DNA of 64,000 nt from assembly GCA_963695375.1 (NCBI GenBank), contig OY968767.1:2728001-2792000 (forward strand). The letters are read 5' to 3'. The stretch is from JACCVL01 sp963695375. Lineage in GTDB: Bacteria > Actinomycetota > Actinomycetes > Propionibacteriales > Nocardioidaceae. The notes beneath the pieces were generated by a model, which was not told the DNA's origin, made no database searches, and worked only from the letters and a program-made list of their open reading frames with translations. A program made the position numbers and the translations under genes. This document shows positions 1 to 8,475 of this stretch, one piece after another (position 1 is the stretch's first letter; the number at the start of each line of letters is the position of its first letter).

Positions 1-698
1 GCGAACAGCACGTGCAGCTGCCGGCAGCGGTGCAGCACCGCTTCCAGCAGTGCCAGCGTGACCGGGCCGACGCCGTCCCCGAGCACCGCCACGACCGGGT
101 TCGGGGCTGCACGGCCGGCCTCGTCCCGGACCAGGTCGGCCGGACCGCGTGGCCCGGCCGGCGGCACCACCCGGACCAGCTCGGCCGCCAGCCCCGCCCT
201 CAGACAGACACGGCGGTGCGACTCCGACGACACCACCAGCAGGCTCAGGTGCTCGGCCAGCGCGCGCTCGGCGTTGCCGGGGACGCCGAGCGGCTCGAGC
301 AGCAGCGGCGGTGGGCGGTCCGCCCGCGGGGCGGCAGCACCACTGCGCACCGCTGCGGCGACGACACCGGCCTCCCAGCCCACGGCGTGCACGACGCCGG
401 GCGGGCGGGCCGCCAGGGCGGCGGCGACATCGACGAGCGCGCCGGCGTCGAGCACGTCGCCGGTCCGGCCGGCCGGACCGTACCCGCTGGCCTGCGGAAC
501 CCGGCGGACGGGGACGACGGAGGCGGCCGGGTGACCGACCGGCTCCCTGAGCTCCTCGAGCACGGCGGCGACAGCGGCCTCCGGTCGTTCCAGGTCGCCC
601 CGCACCGCCGCGTCGGTGACCGGCGCGAGCACGGTGGCCGCGCAGTCGGGGATCCCGACGGGGTCACGGCGTCGTGCCGTGCCCGGCCCCGCGGTCAT
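1..698 (-). CDS. Partial protein, possibly glycosyltransferase-like (runs off the left edge)
   Basis: An open frame of 232 codons begins with ATG at 698 and continues past the window edge. The start is well supported by a GAGGAGGA ribosome binding site a few bases upstream. The product has alternating hydrophobic strands and the segments GVVHAVGWEAGVVAAAV (about residues 97-113) and LLVVSSESHRRVCLRAGL (about 160-177). These look like the N-terminal half of a GT-B type glycosyltransferase, but no diagnostic C-terminal E-x7-E motif is in view. It lies downstream of truB on the same strand with a 75-base gap, so it may be the end of that operon or a separate unit. The family assignment is inference; the coding call rests on the frame and the ribosome binding site. 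Confidence 0.55.
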   Translation of the reverse strand, partial: MTAGPGTARRRDPVGIPDCAATVLAPVTDAAVRGDLERPEAAVAAVLEELREPVGHPAASVVPVRRVPQASGYGPAGRTGDVLDAGALVDVAAALAARPPGVVHAVGWEAGVVAAAVRSGAAAPRADRPPPLLLEPLGVPGNAERALAEHLSLLVVSSESHRRVCLRAGLAAELVRVVPPAGPRGPADLVRDEAGRAAPNPVVAVLGDGVGPVTLALLEAVLHRCRQLHVLF

Positions 699-773
699 CA
701 GTCGTCCTCCTCGCTGCGCGCTGCTGTCCGTCCCCCGGTGCCCGTTCTGGTGCGGGCTAAACCGCGGATGTGA

Positions 774-1718
774 TCAGGCGGGCGCGAAGACGGTGACCGC
801 CCGGGCCGGCCCGTCCCCGACCGCATACAGCGCGAGGAGCCGACCGTCCTCCGCGAGCAGCGCGACGACGTCGCCGGCTCCGGGCGCCGCGTCGGGTGCC
901 TCGTCGATCTCGAGCGGCCGGCCGTGGGAGACCGCCCGGGCCTGCTCGGCGTCGCAGTGCACGGCCGGGAACACCGCCGTCGCCGCCTCGGCGAGGCTCA
1001 GCAGCCGGGCACCGTCCCGCTCGATCTGCGGCCACGTCTGAGCGCGGTCCAGCGTGAACGGGCCGACCGCCGTTCGGCGCAGCGCCACCAGGTGCCCGCC
1101 GACCCCGAGCGCCTCCCCCAGGTCCCGGGCCAGGGCACGGACGTAGGTGCCCGAGCTGCAGCGAACGGTGAGGTCGACGTCGACCGTCGGGTGCGGGTCG
1201 CCCGATGGTGAGGTCGCCTGGTCCGGTCCGGGGCGCAGCCCACCGACGGTCAGCTCGTGCACGGTCACCCGTCGCGGCTCGAGGGCGACGGTCTCGCCGC
1301 GACGAACCCGTGCGTAGGCCCGCTCGCCGGCCACCTTGACCGCGGAGACGGCGGACGGCACCTGGTCGAGCGTGCCCGTCAGCCGACCGGCCGCCGACCG
1401 CACCGCGGCCACGTCCAGCCCGGCCGCCGAGGCACCGCTCACCGGCCGGCCCTCGGCGTCGTCGGTCTCGGTGGCGACGCCGAGCCGGGCGGTGGCCGAG
1501 TACTCCTTCGTGGTCGGGGACAGGTGTCCGAGCAGCCGGGTGCCACGGCCGACCCCGACGACGAGCACGCCCGTGGCCATCGGGTCCAGCGTCCCGGCGT
1601 GCCCGACCCGGCGGGTCCGCAGCAGCCGCCGCGTCCACCCGACCACGTCGTGCGAGGTGGACCCGGCGGGCTTGTCGATGACGAGGACGCCGTCACCGGC
1701 GGCGGGCGGCCCGTTCAC
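774..1718 (-). CDS. truB: tRNA pseudouridine(55) synthase TruB
   Basis: Converts U55 in the T-loop of tRNA to pseudouridine in the cytoplasm. The 314-residue product opens with the family motif VLVIDKPAGSTSHDVV. It carries the catalytic segment GHAGTLDPMATGVL, with the catalytic Asp near residue 45. The C-terminal part contains the short PUA-like region found in actinobacterial TruB. Length is normal for the family. Translation starts at GTG 1718, only one base after the rbfA stop, so the two are likely translationally coupled. This is the downstream end of the rimP-nusA-ylxR-infB-DUF503-rbfA-truB gene string. Confidence 0.97.
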   Translation of the reverse strand: MNGPPAAGDGVLVIDKPAGSTSHDVVGWTRRLLRTRRVGHAGTLDPMATGVLVVGVGRGTRLLGHLSPTTKEYSATARLGVATETDDAEGRPVSGASAAGLDVAAVRSAAGRLTGTLDQVPSAVSAVKVAGERAYARVRRGETVALEPRRVTVHELTVGGLRPGPDQATSPSGDPHPTVDVDLTVRCSSGTYVRALARDLGEALGVGGHLVALRRTAVGPFTLDRAQTWPQIERDGARLLSLAEAATAVFPAVHCDAEQARAVSHGRPLEIDEAPDAAPGAGDVVALLAEDGRLLALYAVGDGPARAVTVFAPA

Positions 1719-1719
1719 C

Positions 1720-2187
1720 TCAGGAGTCGGCGTCAGCGTCGGCGTCGGCGTCGCTGTCGGAGCCGGTGTCGTCCCCGGCGTGCCGGTAGGGGTCCGGGTC
1801 CCCCGCGTACGCCGCCCCGGCGGCCTGCCGGGCGACCTCCGCGTCGCTCGCCCGCGCCCTGGCCAGGAGGTCGTCGATGTGCCGGGCGTTCTGCGGGACG
1901 GCGTCGAGGACGAACGCGATGGCAGGCGTGTGCCGCATCCCGAGCTGACCGCCCACCTCGGAGCGGATCAGGCCGGTGGCGCTGGCCAGCGCCGCGGAGG
2001 TGGCGTCGATGTCGGCCGTCTCGCCGAGCACGGTGTAGAACACGGTGGCCTGCTGGGTGTCGCCGCTGACCCGCACGTCGGTGACGGTGACGAAACCGAG
2101 CCGCGGGTCCTTGATCCGTCGCTCGAGCATCTCGGCGACGATCACGTGGATGCGCTCGGCGACCTTGCGGGCGCGGGGGGAGGCCAT
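1720..2187 (-). CDS. rbfA: 30S ribosome-binding factor RbfA
   Basis: Late-stage 30S maturation factor that acts near the 16S rRNA 5' helix. The 155-residue protein begins MASPRARKVAERIHVIVAEML and contains the KH-like core with RIKDPRLGFVTVTDVRVS, typical of RbfA. The last 30 or so residues are an acidic tail ending in alternating Asp-Ala/Asp-Ser, encoded by a short GTCGGC-like hexamer repeat around 1733-1760. Tails of this kind vary in length between close relatives. It is directly upstream of truB with one spacer base and 30 bases downstream of the DUF503 gene. Confidence 0.96.
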   Translation of the reverse strand: MASPRARKVAERIHVIVAEMLERRIKDPRLGFVTVTDVRVSGDTQQATVFYTVLGETADIDATSAALASATGLIRSEVGGQLGMRHTPAIAFVLDAVPQNARHIDDLLARARASDAEVARQAAGAAYAGDPDPYRHAGDDTGSDSDADADADADS

Positions 2188-2217
2188 CGGTCCAGGGTAG
2201 TAGCGGTCCGGGCCGGC

Positions 2218-2520
2218 TCAGTCGTCGGTGGAGCGCACCCAGCGGGTGACGCCCAGCACCTCGACCTCGGGCCGGGACCACGCCCAGCGCTCGATCTCGT
2301 CGCACACCCGGGCGACGTGCTCGGCGGTTCCGGAGACCACCGCGATCCCCACCGAGGCGCGCCGCCACAGGTCGGCGTCGCCGGTCTCGCCCGCCGCCAC
2401 GTCGAAGCGTCGGCGCAGCTCTGCCAGCAGCGGCCGGACCACCGCCCGCTTCTGCTTCAGCGAGTGCACGTCGCCGAGCAGCAGGTCGACCTCCAGCGCG
2501 CCCACGTACACGCCCGCCAC
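2218..2520 (-). CDS. DUF503 (YlxP-like) protein
   Basis: A 100-residue DUF503 family protein, known from the nusA-infB-rbfA neighbourhood of many bacteria; its biochemical role is not established. The family signature HSLKQKRAVVRPLLAELRRRF is near residues 19-39, followed by a ferredoxin-like alpha/beta arrangement. Start is GTG at 2520. Its place between infB and rbfA is the conserved one and suggests a link to translation or ribosome maturation. A long hairpin (2549-2607) fills the space between this gene and infB. Confidence 0.93.
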   Translation of the reverse strand: MAGVYVGALEVDLLLGDVHSLKQKRAVVRPLLAELRRRFDVAAGETGDADLWRRASVGIAVVSGTAEHVARVCDEIERWAWSRPEVEVLGVTRWVRSTDD

Positions 2521-2548
2521 CGTACGACCCGCACCCCCACCACCCGAC

Positions 2549-2607
2549 CGTCCACGATCCGCGACTTTTGCAGCCCGGGGGTCTGCAGAAGTCGCGGATC
2601 GTGGACG
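2549..2607. repeat. Long near-perfect inverted repeat (25-bp arms, 9-base loop)
   Basis: The arms are 2549-2573 and 2583-2607. The left arm starts CGTCCACGATCCGCGA and the right arm is its reverse complement, with one mismatch in 25 positions. The loop is CCCGGGGGT. It fills most of the 100-base gap between infB and the DUF503 gene. It could be an mRNA processing or attenuation hairpin in the operon, or a member of an actinobacterial REP-like family. No T-tract follows, so it is not a classical intrinsic terminator. Only one copy was found in this window. Confidence 0.9.
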
Positions 2608-2620
2608 TGGAGGGGGGCGG

Positions 2621-5455
2621 TCAGTTGCGGGGCTTCTCCTGCATCTCGAACGACTCGACCACGTCGCCGATCTTGATGTCGTTGTAGCCGCGCAGCGTCA
2701 GGCCGCATTCGAAGCCCTCGCGGACCTCGGTGGCATCGTCCTTGAACCGCTTGAGGCTGGACAGGTCGAGGTTGTCGGCCACCACCGTGCCGTCCCGCAG
2801 CAACCGCGCCTTGGCGTTGCGGCGGATGGTGCCGGCGGTGACCATGCAGCCCGCGATGTTGCCGACCTTGGACGACCGGAACACCTCGCGGATCTCGGCC
2901 GTGCCGAGCTGCGACTCCACGAACTCGGGCTTCAGCATGCCCTTCAGCGCCGCCTCGATCTCCTCGATGGCGTTGTAGATCACCGAGTAGTACCGGATCT
3001 CCACGCCCTCGCGGTCGGCCAGCTCGGTCGCCTTGCCCTGCGGCCGGACGTTGAAGCCGATGATGATCGCGTCGGACGCGGCAGCCAGGTTGACGTTGGT
3101 CTCGGTGATGGCACCGACACCGCGGTCGATGACGCGCAGCGAGACGTCCTCGCCGACGTCGATCTGGGCCAGGGCGTCCTCGAGCGCCTCGACCGAACCG
3201 GACACGTCGCCCTTCAGGATCAGCAGCAGCTCGTTGGTCTCGCCCTTCTCCATGCTGGACATGAAGTCCTCGAGCGTGCGCCGGCCGGCCCGCTGCGCGA
3301 GCAGCGCGTTGCGCTCCCGCGCCTCCCGCCGCTCGGCGATCTGCCGGGCCACCCGGTCGTCGTCGACCACCATCAGGTTGTCACCGGCACCGGGCACGGC
3401 GGTGAGGCCGAGCACCAGGACCGGCCGCGACGGCGGCGCGTCCTCGACGTTGGCGCCGGTCTCGTCGAGCATCGCCCGCACCCGCCCGTACGCGGGACCG
3501 GCGACCACGGAGTCGCCGACCCGCAGCGTCCCGCGCTGCACCAGCACGGTGGCCACCGGACCGCGACCGCGGTCGAGGTGCGCCTCGATCGCCAGCCCCT
3601 GCGCGTCCTGCTCCGGGTTCGCCCGCAGGTCCAGGGCGGCGTCGGCGGTGAGCACGATCGACTCCAGCAGCTGCTCCAGACCGGTGCCGGCCTTGGCCGA
3701 CACGTCGACGAACATCGTCTCGCCGCCGTACTCCTCGGGCACCAGGCCGTACTCGGTCAGCTGGCCGCGCGCCTTCGCCGGGTCGGCGTCGGGCTTGTCG
3801 ACCTTGTTGACCGCAACCACGATCGGGACTCCGGCCGCCTTGGCGTGGTTGAGCGCCTCCACGGTCTGCGGCATCACGCCGTCGTCGGCGGCGACCACCA
3901 GGACGGCGATGTCCGTCGCCTGCGCACCGCGGGCCCGCATGGCGGTGAACGCCTCGTGGCCGGGGGTGTCGATGAAGGTGATCTTGCGCTCGTTGTCGTC
4001 GACGGTCGTCGCCACCTGGTACGCCCCGATGTGCTGGGTGATCCCACCGGCCTCGTCCGCGACGACGTTGGCGTTGCGCAGCGCGTCGAGCAGCTTGGTC
4101 TTTCCGTGGTCGACGTGGCCCATGACGGTCACCACCGGCGGCCGCGGAGCCATCGCCTCGTCGTCACCCTCGTCCTGGCCGAACTCCAGATTGAAGGAGT
4201 CCAGCAGCTCGCGGTCCTCGTCCTCGGGCGAGACGACCTCGACGGTGTACTCGAGCTCGTTGCCGAGCAGCTGCAGCGTGTCGTCGTTGACGGACTGGGT
4301 GGCCGTCACCATCTCGCCCAGGTGGAACAGCACCTGGACGAGCGAGGCCGGGTCGGCGCCGATCTTCTCGGCGAAGTCGGTCAGCGAGGCGCCGCGCGCC
4401 AGCCGGACCACCTCACCCTCACCCTTGCGGACCCGGACGCCCCCGGTGATGGGGGCCTGCATGTTGTCGAACTCCTGGCGCTTGGCCCGCTTCGACTTGC
4501 GACCCCGTCGGGACGGACCGCCCGGGCGACCGAAGGCACCCTGGGTTCCGCCGCGCCCGGCCCGGCCCGGACCGGGCCGGCCGCCGCCGCCGCTCGGGCC
4601 GCCGAAGCGGTTGCCACCCGGCCTGCTGGGGGCGCCGGGGCGGCCGGCGCCCCCGGGGGCACCCGGGGCGCCGGGGCGGCCGCGGGTGCCACCGGGCGCG
4701 GAGCGCCCGCCGAGGGCGGGCGAGCTCTGCTTCGGCATCATCGCGGGGTTGGGCCGGGGCATGCCGTCCGGCGCGTCCGTCCGCGGACGGCCGGGCGCGC
4801 CGTCACGCGCCGCCGGCGCGTGACCGGCAGGCGACCCTCCGGGGCCGCCGCGGCGCATGCCCTGGGTCGACGAGAACGGGTTGTTCCCGGGCCGGGGGGT
4901 GCCCGGGCGGGCGGACGGACGGGGCGCGCCACCGGGCCGGGGGGCGGCCGGCCGCGCCGGTGCCGGCCGCGGGATGTCGGCAGCCGCCGCTGGCTCGGCC
5001 GGGTCGGCCGGGTCGGCCGGGTCGCCGGTGCCGCCGGTGCCGCCGGTGCCGACGTCGGTCGCCGCGGCCTGCTCGGCGTGCGAGGGGCGGGCCGGCTCCT
5101 GTGTCGCCGGGCCGCCGTGCGCGGCGGGCGCCTCGACGTTCGTCGCCTCGGCGGGCGCTGTCGAGGTGTCGACGGCGCGGGGCGCCGCTGCCTCGACGGC
5201 CGCTGCTTCGGCGACCGGCGCGGCGGCGGGTGCGGCCGCGGCGGGAGCGGCCTGCTTGGCCGCGGCCTTCTTGGCCGGCTTGGCCTGGGCCTTCAGCTGC
5301 TCGCCGTACTGCTCGTTGAGCCGTCGGATGACGGGGGCCTCGACGGTGGAGGACGCGCTCTTGACGAACTCCCCCATGTCTTTCAGGGTCTCCAGCACCT
5401 TCTTGCTGGGGACGCCGAGCTCCTTCGCGAGCTCGTGGACGCGGACCTTAGCCAC
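2621..5455 (-). CDS. infB: Translation initiation factor IF-2
   Basis: GTPase that brings fMet-tRNA to the 30S subunit. The 944-residue product starts at GTG 5455 after an AAGGGAG site. The N-terminal IF2_N helix bundle covers about residues 1-55 (MAKVRVHELAKELGVPSKKV). A long Ala/Pro/Gly/Arg-rich linker follows (about 60-340), then a second IF2_N region near 380. The G domain starts near 435, with G1 GHVDHGKT (about 443), G2 GGITQHIGAY, G3 DTPGHEAF and G4 NKVDK, followed by the beta-barrel and C1/C2 domains. The linker explains the length, as is usual in actinomycetes. Confidence 0.98.
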   Translation of the reverse strand: MAKVRVHELAKELGVPSKKVLETLKDMGEFVKSASSTVEAPVIRRLNEQYGEQLKAQAKPAKKAAAKQAAPAAAAPAAAPVAEAAAVEAAAPRAVDTSTAPAEATNVEAPAAHGGPATQEPARPSHAEQAAATDVGTGGTGGTGDPADPADPAEPAAAADIPRPAPARPAAPRPGGAPRPSARPGTPRPGNNPFSSTQGMRRGGPGGSPAGHAPAARDGAPGRPRTDAPDGMPRPNPAMMPKQSSPALGGRSAPGGTRGRPGAPGAPGGAGRPGAPSRPGGNRFGGPSGGGGRPGPGRAGRGGTQGAFGRPGGPSRRGRKSKRAKRQEFDNMQAPITGGVRVRKGEGEVVRLARGASLTDFAEKIGADPASLVQVLFHLGEMVTATQSVNDDTLQLLGNELEYTVEVVSPEDEDRELLDSFNLEFGQDEGDDEAMAPRPPVVTVMGHVDHGKTKLLDALRNANVVADEAGGITQHIGAYQVATTVDDNERKITFIDTPGHEAFTAMRARGAQATDIAVLVVAADDGVMPQTVEALNHAKAAGVPIVVAVNKVDKPDADPAKARGQLTEYGLVPEEYGGETMFVDVSAKAGTGLEQLLESIVLTADAALDLRANPEQDAQGLAIEAHLDRGRGPVATVLVQRGTLRVGDSVVAGPAYGRVRAMLDETGANVEDAPPSRPVLVLGLTAVPGAGDNLMVVDDDRVARQIAERREARERNALLAQRAGRRTLEDFMSSMEKGETNELLLILKGDVSGSVEALEDALAQIDVGEDVSLRVIDRGVGAITETNVNLAAASDAIIIGFNVRPQGKATELADREGVEIRYYSVIYNAIEEIEAALKGMLKPEFVESQLGTAEIREVFRSSKVGNIAGCMVTAGTIRRNAKARLLRDGTVVADNLDLSSLKRFKDDATEVREGFECGLTLRGYNDIKIGDVVESFEMQEKPRN

Positions 5456-5564
5456 TGTTCTCCCTTGTGGTCCGGCCCCTCGTCGGGTGCGCAGACCTGT
5501 CGTCAGACGTACATGGTCATCTCGAGGACGTCATCGAGTGCTCATGAGCGGGTGCTCACTTCCG

Positions 5565-5903
5565 TCAGGTCGTCACAGGCTGCGACGACGGTGCTGCCGT
5601 GCGGTCACGCGCCTCCACCAGCTGCCGGACGAGGTCGAGGTCGACCGGGCCCGCACGGCGGAGGGCACGGCCGAACGCTCGGCGACGCTCGGCAAGATCG
5701 AGACACGCGGTCAGGGGGTGCACATGGGCCCCGCGACCGGGTGCTGACCTGCGCAGGTCCGGGGTGAGCGGCACCGGGGTGCCGTCACCGACCGCAACCA
5801 CGCGGATCAACTCGGTCACGCTCGCCTGCTCCCGGCACCCCACACAGGTACGCGTCGGTTGACGACGCACGCGGGTATGGGGACCCGGACGCACGCGAGC
5901 CAT
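5565..5903 (-). CDS. YlxR family RNA-binding protein (DUF448)
   Basis: A small basic protein of about 112 residues. The hallmark RTCVGCR lies near its N terminus, and a GRGAHVHP segment further on matches the YlxR GRGAYLC-type motif. The family binds RNA and, in some bacteria, RNase P or regulators; its role here is inferred from position between nusA and infB. I chose ATG 5903 because it places the start about 16 residues before the CVGCR motif, as in relatives. A GTG at 5930, directly after the nusA stop, would add nine residues. Neither has a strong ribosome binding site, which fits coupling to nusA. Confidence 0.9.
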   Translation of the reverse strand: MARVRPGPHTRVRRQPTRTCVGCREQASVTELIRVVAVGDGTPVPLTPDLRRSAPGRGAHVHPLTACLDLAERRRAFGRALRRAGPVDLDLVRQLVEARDRTAAPSSQPVTT

Positions 5904-5930
5904 CGCCGGCAGTCTAGCGGAGACGGCCAC

Positions 5931-6944
5931 TCAGGCCGATTCGCCGGGCTCGGTCCCTCCGCCGGTGGCGGGCGACTCCGGCTGGACGTCCGGTCGGATG
6001 TCGATCCGCCAGCCGGTGAGCCGGGCGGCCAGCCGGGCGTTCTGACCCTCCTTGCCGATCGCCAACGACAGCTGGTAGTCGGGCACGATCACCCGAGCCG
6101 AGCGGCTGGCCGCGTCGACGACCTCGACCGAGGACACCCGGGCCGGCGACAGCGCGTGCGCGACGAACTCGGCCGGCTCCTCGGCGTAGTCCACGATGTC
6201 GATCTTCTCGCCGTGCAGCTCGGTCATGACATTGCGGACCCGTTGCCCCATCGGTCCGATACAGGCGCCCTTGGCGTTCAGCCCGGAGACCGCGGTATGG
6301 ACCGCGAGCTTGGTGCGGTGGCCGGCCTCGCGAGCGATCGCGGCGATCTGCACGCTGCCGTCGGCGATCTCGGGAACCTCCAGCGCGAACAGCTTCTTCA
6401 CCAGGTTGGGATGGCTGCGCGACAGCACCACCTGCGGACCGCGGAAGCCGCGCCGGACGCTCACCACCAGGCACTTGATCCGCGAGCCGTGTTCGTAGCG
6501 CTCCCCCGGCACGCGCTCCCCCGACGGCAGCAGCGCCTCGAGCTTGCCGAGCTGGACCAGCACGTCGTCGGGGTTGCGACCCTGCTGCACGGTCCCGGAC
6601 ACCAGGTCGCCCTCACGGCCGGAGAACTCCCCGAAGCGCTGTTCGTCCTCCGCGTCCCGCAACCGCTGCAGGATGATCTGCCGCGCGGTGGTGGCGGCGA
6701 TGCGCCCGAAGCCGGTCGGGGTGTCGTCCCACTCCCGGGCGACCGCCCCCTCGTCGTCCAGCTCGCGAGCCCACACCACGACGTGCCCGGTCTTGCGATC
6801 CAGGGCCACCCGGGCCGGGCTGTGCGCCCCCTCGGTCCGCTCGTACGCGACCAGCAGAGCCTGTTCGATCGCCTCCACGACGACGTCGAACGGCAGGTCC
6901 TTCTCGCGTTCGAGCATGCGCAGTGCAGCCATGTCGATGTCCAT
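5931..6944 (-). CDS. nusA: Transcription termination/antitermination factor NusA
   Basis: Binds RNA polymerase and nascent RNA, modulating pausing, termination and rRNA antitermination. The 337-residue product starts MDIDMAALRMLEREKDL, a typical NusA N-terminal domain. An S1 domain follows around residues 110-180 (EGDLVSGTVQQGRNPDDVLVQLG). Two KH domains follow, with GACIGPMGQRVRNVMTEL and SLAIGKEGQNARLAARLTGW. It lacks the acidic repeats of the E. coli protein, as usual in Gram-positives. The frame stays open further upstream, but ATG 6944 has an AAGGAGG site 10 bases away and lies five bases after the rimP stop. Confidence 0.97.
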   Translation of the reverse strand: MDIDMAALRMLEREKDLPFDVVVEAIEQALLVAYERTEGAHSPARVALDRKTGHVVVWARELDDEGAVAREWDDTPTGFGRIAATTARQIILQRLRDAEDEQRFGEFSGREGDLVSGTVQQGRNPDDVLVQLGKLEALLPSGERVPGERYEHGSRIKCLVVSVRRGFRGPQVVLSRSHPNLVKKLFALEVPEIADGSVQIAAIAREAGHRTKLAVHTAVSGLNAKGACIGPMGQRVRNVMTELHGEKIDIVDYAEEPAEFVAHALSPARVSSVEVVDAASRSARVIVPDYQLSLAIGKEGQNARLAARLTGWRIDIRPDVQPESPATGGGTEPGESA

Positions 6945-6949
6945 CGCGG

Positions 6950-7417
6950 TCAGGCCTCCTTGCGGGCGAACTCGACCTGGACCCGTGCCCGGACCACGTC
7001 CGCGTAGGACACCCGGACCGGTTCGCCGTCGACATCGAGGTCCGCGCCGTCCTCGTCGGCGATGGTGATCCGGCCCGTGACCGGTCCCGGCCCGTCGGCG
7101 ACCGTCACGGACACCAGCCGACCGACGTTGCGGGCCCAGTGCCGGGGCAGTGTCAGTGGCCGGTCGACGCCGCGCGAGGTCACCTCGAGGGTGTACGCCC
7201 GCTCGCCCATCGCGTTCTCCGCGTCGAGGTGCCGCGAGACCGCGCGGGTGACGTCGGCGATGTCGTCGAGGGTCAGTCCGCCGTCGCGGTCCACGACGAT
7301 CCGCAGCACCTGCCGGCGACCGGCTGCGGCGAGCTCCACGGCGTCCAGGTCGGCGCCGAGCGCCGCGACGGTGGGGATGAGCAGCTGCTCGAGGTGGTCG
7401 GTCGACGTCGAGCTCAT
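6950..7417 (-). CDS. rimP: Ribosome maturation factor RimP
   Basis: Needed for 30S subunit assembly. The 155-residue protein has the RimP N-terminal domain (LLIPTVAALGADLDAVEL, LRIVVDRDGGLTLDDIADVTRAVS) and the SH3-like C-terminal domain. ATG 7417 is preferred over an in-frame start at 7477 because it has a GAGGAGG site six bases upstream and gives the usual family length. It is the first gene of the rimP-nusA-infB operon. The divergent lipoprotein gene begins at 7508, so the promoters must lie in the roughly 90 bases between them. Confidence 0.96.
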   Translation of the reverse strand: MSSTSTDHLEQLLIPTVAALGADLDAVELAAAGRRQVLRIVVDRDGGLTLDDIADVTRAVSRHLDAENAMGERAYTLEVTSRGVDRPLTLPRHWARNVGRLVSVTVADGPGPVTGRITIADEDGADLDVDGEPVRVSYADVVRARVQVEFARKEA

Positions 7418-7483
7418 CGGCGTCCTCCTCGCTGTGCGGTTGTCGGTCGCGCGTCCTGCCCCGTGGGGCGGGGACACTCAGCC

Positions 7484-7489
7484 TATACA
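7484..7489 (+). promoter_or_regulatory. Possible -10 element for the lipoprotein gene
   Basis: TATACA lies 19 bases before the GTG at 7508, which has no recognisable ribosome binding site. This spacing would give a very short or absent leader, a common arrangement in actinomycetes. No convincing -35 hexamer is visible. On the other strand the same bases read as part of TATAGG and could serve rimP instead. Confidence 0.25.
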
Positions 7490-7507
7490 CCGGTAGCGTC
7501 GGCGCCC

Positions 7508-8038
7508 GTGACCCCGACCGCGCTGTCTCGCCGCGTCCTGCTGCGGTCCGCGGTCGGGGCGGGCGCCGGTCTGGTGGTGGCCGGCGTGAGCGGATGCGGC
7601 GAGGGGCCAGCTCGCGCGACGGCACCGGCGGTCGCCGTCGCTCCGGGCGTCGATCGCGACGACCTGACCCGGGCTCGGCGAGCCGCGACGCAGTGCGCCG
7701 GCCTGGTGGCGGGGCTGGGGTCGGCCACCCGGCGACACGGTGAGCTGCGGACGCTGTTGCGGCCGATCGCCGAGCGGCACCGGGAGCAGGTGGCGGCGTT
7801 CACCCCGGAGGGGGAGACCGCCCGGGCACCCGACGAGGCGACCGTGCCCGCGTCGCCGACGGCGGTGCTCCGGGTCCTGGTCCGGGCCGAGCGCCGAGCC
7901 GCGGACGCGATCCGGGCGGCGGCGTTGACCGCGGGCAGCGGTGACCTGGCCGCGGCGCTGGCGGCGGCGGGGGCGGCCATGGCACAGAACGTCGCGCTGC
8001 TCACCGCGGCGCTGGCCGAGCGCGGCGGTGACCGGTGA
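7508..8038 (+). CDS. Tat-type lipoprotein of unknown function
   Basis: A 176-residue exported protein. The N terminus has a twin-arginine-like start (LSRRVLLRSAVGAG), a hydrophobic core and a lipobox VSGC near residue 30, so it is predicted to be a lipoprotein on the outer face of the membrane. The rest is almost entirely helical and Ala/Arg-rich. Its stop overlaps the start of the following DUF4439 ferritin-like gene, so the two are probably made and act together; it may be a related four-helix protein. No catalytic motif was recognised. Start GTG 7508 has no clear ribosome binding site. Confidence 0.8.
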   Translation: MTPTALSRRVLLRSAVGAGAGLVVAGVSGCGEGPARATAPAVAVAPGVDRDDLTRARRAATQCAGLVAGLGSATRRHGELRTLLRPIAERHREQVAAFTPEGETARAPDEATVPASPTAVLRVLVRAERRAADAIRAAALTAGSGDLAAALAAAGAAMAQNVALLTAALAERGGDR

Positions 8039-8475
8039 CCGACACCGTCGGGTCCGCGGTCGAGGCCGCGCAGCGAGTGCTCGCCGCCGAGCACGCCGCG
8101 CTGTACGCCTACGGGGTGGCCGGTGGGGTGCTGGACGCGGGCTCCGCCGAGTCCACGCTCGCCGGCGCCGGGTACGCCGCGCACCGCAGCCGCAGAGACC
8201 GGCTGGAGCAGGCGATCCGCGACCTCGACGCCGACCCGGTCGCCGCCGAGCCCGGCTATGCGCTGCCCGGGGCGGTCACCGACGCCGGCGCCGCGACCCG
8301 ACTGGCTCGACAGGTCGAGGACCGCTGTGCCATCGCCTACGCCGGGCTCGTCGCCGCGGCCACGGACGAGCTGCGCGGGGCCGCGATCGGCTGGCTGACC
8401 GATGCCGCCACCCGCGGTCTGGGCTGGGGAGCCGGCCCCACCGCCTTCCCCGGCCTCACGTCGGCCCCCCGCTGA
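8035..8475 (+). CDS. DUF4439 ferritin-like domain protein
   Basis: A 146-residue helical protein matching the DUF4439 ferritin-like family. The helix with LAAEHAALYAYGVAGGVLD is near residues 17-35 and HRSRRDRLEQAI near 50. The usual ferritin-like carboxylate/histidine pairs are partly present (E-H, H-x3-R-D). The metal-binding role is family knowledge, not proven. GTG 8035 overlaps the stop of the upstream lipoprotein by four bases, showing translational coupling. The 3' end overlaps the end of the convergent proS by about 20 bases. Confidence 0.85.
   Translation: MTDTVGSAVEAAQRVLAAEHAALYAYGVAGGVLDAGSAESTLAGAGYAAHRSRRDRLEQAIRDLDADPVAAEPGYALPGAVTDAGAATRLARQVEDRCAIAYAGLVAAATDELRGAAIGWLTDAATRGLGWGAGPTAFPGLTSAPR

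Noticed and set aside
1720..1770. Short GTCGGC-like tandem repeat at the rbfA end considered as a separate repeat element
   Set aside because: It is the coding sequence of the Asp-Ala tail and is too short and in frame to be more than local slippage.
5521..5538. Near-palindrome CTCGAGGACGTCATCGAG in the infB leader, with partial likeness to the 46-bp unit end
   Set aside because: Only a short core (GACGTCAT) is shared, without the CGACGCGCCG part, so I do not count it as a fifth repeat unit.
2228..5767. Very long open frame on the + strand opposite infB
   Set aside because: High-GC third-position bias keeps the antisense frame of infB open. The translation is low-complexity and matches no family, while infB on the other strand is certain.
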